Shown: one piece after another, positions 62,901 through 64,000 of the stretch
Layout: each line of letters begins with the position of its first letter
How positions within the stretch are numbered: position 1 is the stretch's first letter
Source: Forficula auricularia
Lineage: Eukaryota > Arthropoda > Insecta > Dermaptera > Forficulidae
Assembly: GCA_024734495.1 (NCBI GenBank)
Contig: JALMQS010000225.1
Location: forward strand, 13,359,573-13,423,572
Reading direction: 5' to 3'
Length of the DNA stretch: 64,000 nucleotides
Program-made: the position numbers and the translations under genes
Notes under the pieces: model-generated
The model's input: only the letters and a program-made list of their open reading frames with translations
What the model was told of the DNA's origin: nothing
Database searches by the model: none

Positions 62901-63988
62901 CTCTCTACTGCTTGATGTCTCAATCTATTATGTCGCTCGTTTGTCCTTGTCTTCCCCCTCCACTCGTCTTCGTGTGTGGGAGTTTCGAACACATATATAT
63001 ATATATATATATATATACTAATAAAACTTGAGTAAGATACGAGGTAGGTTTCACAAAAAAAGAAATAAAACAAAATTGAGTTTTGAATTCGATATATTTC
63101 GGGGGTTAGCCCATCATCAGGAGTCTAAGAAAACTGAGTTTTTATTATTATATTAAAATGTTTCACCTAGAACCAACACCGAACTCCTTAAAAGTTATAT
63201 ATATATATATATATATATACAATATATAAGATTTATTTGTTAGGGACTATAATTTCGAAGGTATGAACTTCATTATCACCCTTTTTAATTATAAATATTT
63301 TATCTGTTATTTCTCATCGGTTCAATTACCCGATTGGATATAGCGAAATTAGTTTTGTTGTTATAGCAAGCTACTAGCCACATAACAAATATTTCTAATT
63401 AAAAAAATTTATGATGAAGGTCAAATTTTCGAAACTCTAGTACTAAACAAATAATTATATATATCTAAATTAATATACAAATCTTTTAAAAAACAATCTT
63501 CAAATGTTTATTAAAAGACAAAGAGTTGCTTTTTTACCAATGGAACTTCAATAATCATTTGAAGATTGTTTTTTAAAAGATTTCTATCAATATATATATA
63601 TATACATATTTATATGGTGTTTATTAGATAGGTATATTATATTTGAACCAAACAGAGGACAACCTCTTTGATTTGTTTTTGGAAAACCTTTTATAATTTC
63701 GATAATTGATTCAATTAAAATAAAGGATACTTGTGTGTGTGTGTGTTTTTAATAGATCTTCACTTAAAAAAATTAAGGAAAATTTCTCTGGAAATGAGGA
63801 GAAAAGTGAAGAAGAATCTTCAATTTCGTCTGTTCAAAGTAAGGGATGGTTTCAATAAATAATTAAATTATAGATATATAGTAAATAATTAATTAAAATA
63901 ATAATTAAATGTTTAAGGCCAAGAAGGTGAGTCCCAAAAGAAGAGAAAGTTGTTTACGAAAAAAGAGATGGCGACAACGAAAAAAAAG
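53760..63988 (+). CDS. Five-exon gene for an acidic then lysine-rich protein, continuing off the right edge
   Basis: Five small exons join in frame with matching phases: 53760-53958, 56663-56749, 60668-60725, 63756-63838 and 63918-63988. The ATG at 53760 follows an in-frame TGA, so it is a plausible start. The product begins MTRVHNGHLDFFSTFPEEIF, has an acidic run (SSEEEEMP), then SPDAYQPKEDTPPQAKEKH, DSSGASSATGKKEEGLKRQ, SSLKKIKENFSGNEEKSEEE and QKKRKLFTKKEMATTKKK. It is hydrophilic and probably disordered, with basic clusters that could be nuclear localisation signals. I cannot name the family; a nuclear or chromatin role would be a guess. Introns hold hAT, PLE, Jockey and palindromic repeats. 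Confidence 0.68.
54148..54896. mobile_element. Foldback repeat (AACCGACTTC family), truncated copy with 14-bp duplication
   Basis: Flanked by ATTAATAAAAGTTA at 54134-54147 and 54897-54910. The left arm is truncated relative to 18180-19269; the right arm is complete to GTCGGTTAAAAAT. A hAT-like end CAGGGGTCGGGGAACC lies upstream at about 53996. Confidence 0.8.
54911..55747. other. Intron, no gene
   Basis: AT-rich with weak mirrored segments (for example GAACTGAATATATCTTAACC near 55685 against 55640). No supported gene. Confidence 0.4.
55748..56020. mobile_element. PLE-type inverted unit
   Basis: Mirrored ends GCAAGATGCGAGGTAGGTTTC at about 55803 and 55985 and TCGATATATTTCGGGG cores; shared with 63016-63190. 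Confidence 0.7.
55869..55893 (-). ncRNA. Hammerhead-ribozyme-like motif
   Basis: CTGATGA, short stem II GGG/CCC, GAAAT. The mirrored copy at 55907-55927 has lost part of the core. Confidence 0.55.
56663..56749 (+). CDS. Exon 2 of the right-edge gene
   Basis: 87 nt between acceptor TTTGTTGACAG and donor GTAAAT, phase 1 on both sides: SPDAYQPKEDTPPQAKEKH then KKIMSGPDQ. A hAT element begins 24 bases past its end. Confidence 0.7.
56774..57264 (+). mobile_element. hAT element remnant (491 bp) with exact duplication
   Basis: GGTAGGAG at 56766-56773 and 57265-57272. Ends CAGTGCTGGATTTCCGCC and, inverted, CAGGGGCGGATTTAAGAG. Confidence 0.92.
56916..57122 (+). pseudogene. hAT transposase C-terminal fragment
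   Basis: YPNVGITFRMLLCTPASNG then SAERSFSALKRVKNS and a stop: the hATC dimerisation signature, followed by an early stop. Confidence 0.88.
57196..57960. repeat. Region with long G and C homopolymers
   Basis: G or C runs near 57200, 57705, 57741, 57815, 57833 and 57938, separated by AT-rich sequence. No gene. Confidence 0.8.
58343..58742 (+). pseudogene. RTE-type C-terminal fragment
   Basis: WSLKVRTLNQIEAFEMWTLG, RKTYLGHILRGDQYSIP and RHGLGCKQHSWLHNIRDWC, ending at a stop; a subfamily different from the other RTE copies. Confidence 0.75.
58747..59357. repeat. Near-perfect palindrome, about 610 bp
   Basis: Arms of about 285 bp (58747-59029 and 59075-59357) with an inner AAAATAGCAT/ATGCTATTTT continuing to the centre at about 59062. 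The left arm starts directly after the RTE fragment. Confidence 0.9.
59500..60330 (-). pseudogene. Jockey-type retrotransposon fragment with poly(A)
   Basis: Minus strand: LGVSVASDLSWNEHISSVA, LTIYKAQIRPCLEYGSHLW, SLATLDAIQKRAVRLIDD, then frameshifted remains; the T-run at 59500-59515 is the inverted A-tail. Confidence 0.85.
60331..60667. other. Intron, no gene
   Basis: GTTCTCCGCATTG and ACACAGGCGG segments are shared with 46235-46350, so part is a dispersed repeat. Confidence 0.45.
60668..60725 (+). CDS. Exon 3 of the right-edge gene
   Basis: 58 nt between acceptor TTTAATTTGCAG and donor GTAAGC, reading DSSGASSATGKKEEGLKRQ; goes from phase 1 to phase 2. Confidence 0.65.
61004..61034 (+). 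ncRNA. Decayed hammerhead-like motif
   Basis: TTGATGA in place of CTGATGA, stem II GCAC/GGTG, GAAAT. Confidence 0.35.
61135..61400. mobile_element. PLE-type ends
   Basis: AGAATAGCAGAGTTGTTGAA at 61138 and GAGGTTGTCTTCTGTTTGAT at 61180, then mirrored AAACCTACCTAGAATTTTAT; same families as 11340 and 9600-9730. Confidence 0.6.
61449..61836. repeat. Palindrome of about 390 bp
   Basis: GATGTTGGTTGAGTTTGGTCC at 61550 is mirrored at 61730; arms of about 120 bp. Confidence 0.8.
61860..62435. repeat. Nested palindrome around a tRNA-like sequence
   Basis: Outer arms CCTATTTTGGTGCACTTGGG (62010) and its inverse (62375); inner arms AACAGATGAATTTTGTTCAG (61905) and its inverse (62080). Confidence 0.8.
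62238..62312 (+). pseudogene. tRNA-Arg-like sequence (SINE head or tRNA pseudogene)
   Basis: GGGATCCATCGCCTAAATGG / AGAAGGCATCTGCGGGCTT and GTCGGATCATACCC resemble the D and T arms of arthropod tRNA-Arg, but the acceptor pairing is imperfect and the anticodon loop is unclear. Confidence 0.45.
62451..62986. repeat. Palindrome with arms of about 210 bp
   Basis: GAAACTCCCACACACGAAGA at 62451 is mirrored at 62967-62986; the centre (62661-62772) is single-copy. Confidence 0.9.
63016..63190. mobile_element. PLE-type unit
   Basis: Matches 55748-56020: GATACGAGGTAGGTTTCAC and GAATTCGATATATTTCGGGG, with a hammerhead-like motif on the minus strand. Confidence 0.7.
63096..63120 (-). ncRNA. Hammerhead-ribozyme-like motif
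   Basis: CTGATGA, stem II GGG/CCC, GAAAT; same family as 55869-55893. Confidence 0.55.
63225..63690. mobile_element. Decayed PLE-type units
   Basis: ATTTCGAAGGTATGAACTTC and GATGAAGGTCAAATTTTCG are degraded mirrored ribozyme-like cores; AACAGAGGACAACCTCTTTG near 63650 is the family B end. Confidence 0.5.
63756..63838 (+). CDS. Exon 4 of the right-edge gene
   Basis: 83 nt after a GT-rich and T-rich acceptor (TTTTTAATAG) to donor GTAAGG, reading SSLKKIKENFSGNEEKSEEE and SSISSVQ. Confidence 0.65.
63918..63988 (+). CDS. Exon 5 of the right-edge gene (last in the window)
   Basis: 71 nt from a modest acceptor (TGTTTAAG) to donor GTAAGG, phase 0 end, reading QEGESQKKRKLFTKKEMATT then KKK. KKRK is a plausible nuclear localisation core. 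Confidence 0.6.
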
Positions 63989-64000
63989 GTAAGGCCCTAA

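Noticed and set aside
1..64000. CRISPR arrays, bacterial operons or prophage
   Set aside because: Repeats are dispersed or inverted without regular spacers, and genes have spliceosomal introns; nothing prokaryotic is visible.

Overview
This is a nuclear segment of an invertebrate genome, most likely an arthropod and probably an insect, though I cannot name the species. Genes have GT-AG introns, the background is very AT-rich, and most of the window is decayed mobile DNA: Penelope-like elements (PLEs), RTE and Jockey-type non-LTR elements, tRNA-derived SINEs, hAT, Tc1/mariner and TTAA-target elements, foldback elements and a solo LTR.

Genes. (1) On the minus strand a six-exon gene (ATG at 14984, last visible exon 42-161) encodes nucleoporin Nup43; its 3' end lies beyond the left edge. 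(2) On the plus strand I assembled a gene from six exons with matching phases (about 25630-50207, roughly 663 aa). It carries repeated VQT/TQT motifs like those bound by dynein light chain LC8. The last three exons are firm, the third good, the first two tentative. (3) Inside one intron of gene 2, on the same strand, lies a compact two-cistron unit: a LYRM9-like protein (34593-34841), then one base after its stop codon a second ORF of 187 codons of unknown function (34843-35406). (4) From 53760 a third plus-strand gene starts and leaves the window; five phase-consistent exons encode an acidic then lysine-rich protein I cannot name.

Layout. 1-15 kb: Nup43 exons separated by element-filled introns. 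15-25 kb: foldbacks, PLE units, a long-TIR mariner-like element holding an RTE insertion, and a small mariner. 25-50 kb: gene 2, its introns carrying hAT, SINE, LTR and PLE copies plus the nested LYRM9 unit. 50-64 kb: gene 4 amid hAT, PLE and palindromic repeats.

The most striking signal is a family of hammerhead-ribozyme-like cores (CTGANGA, stem II, GAAAC/T): about 17 well-formed and at least 8 decayed, on both strands, in PLE terminal repeats, often as head-to-head inverted pairs. Two PLE copies keep GIY-YIG endonuclease remnants. Many insertions have exact target-site duplications, so the order of nesting can be read directly.
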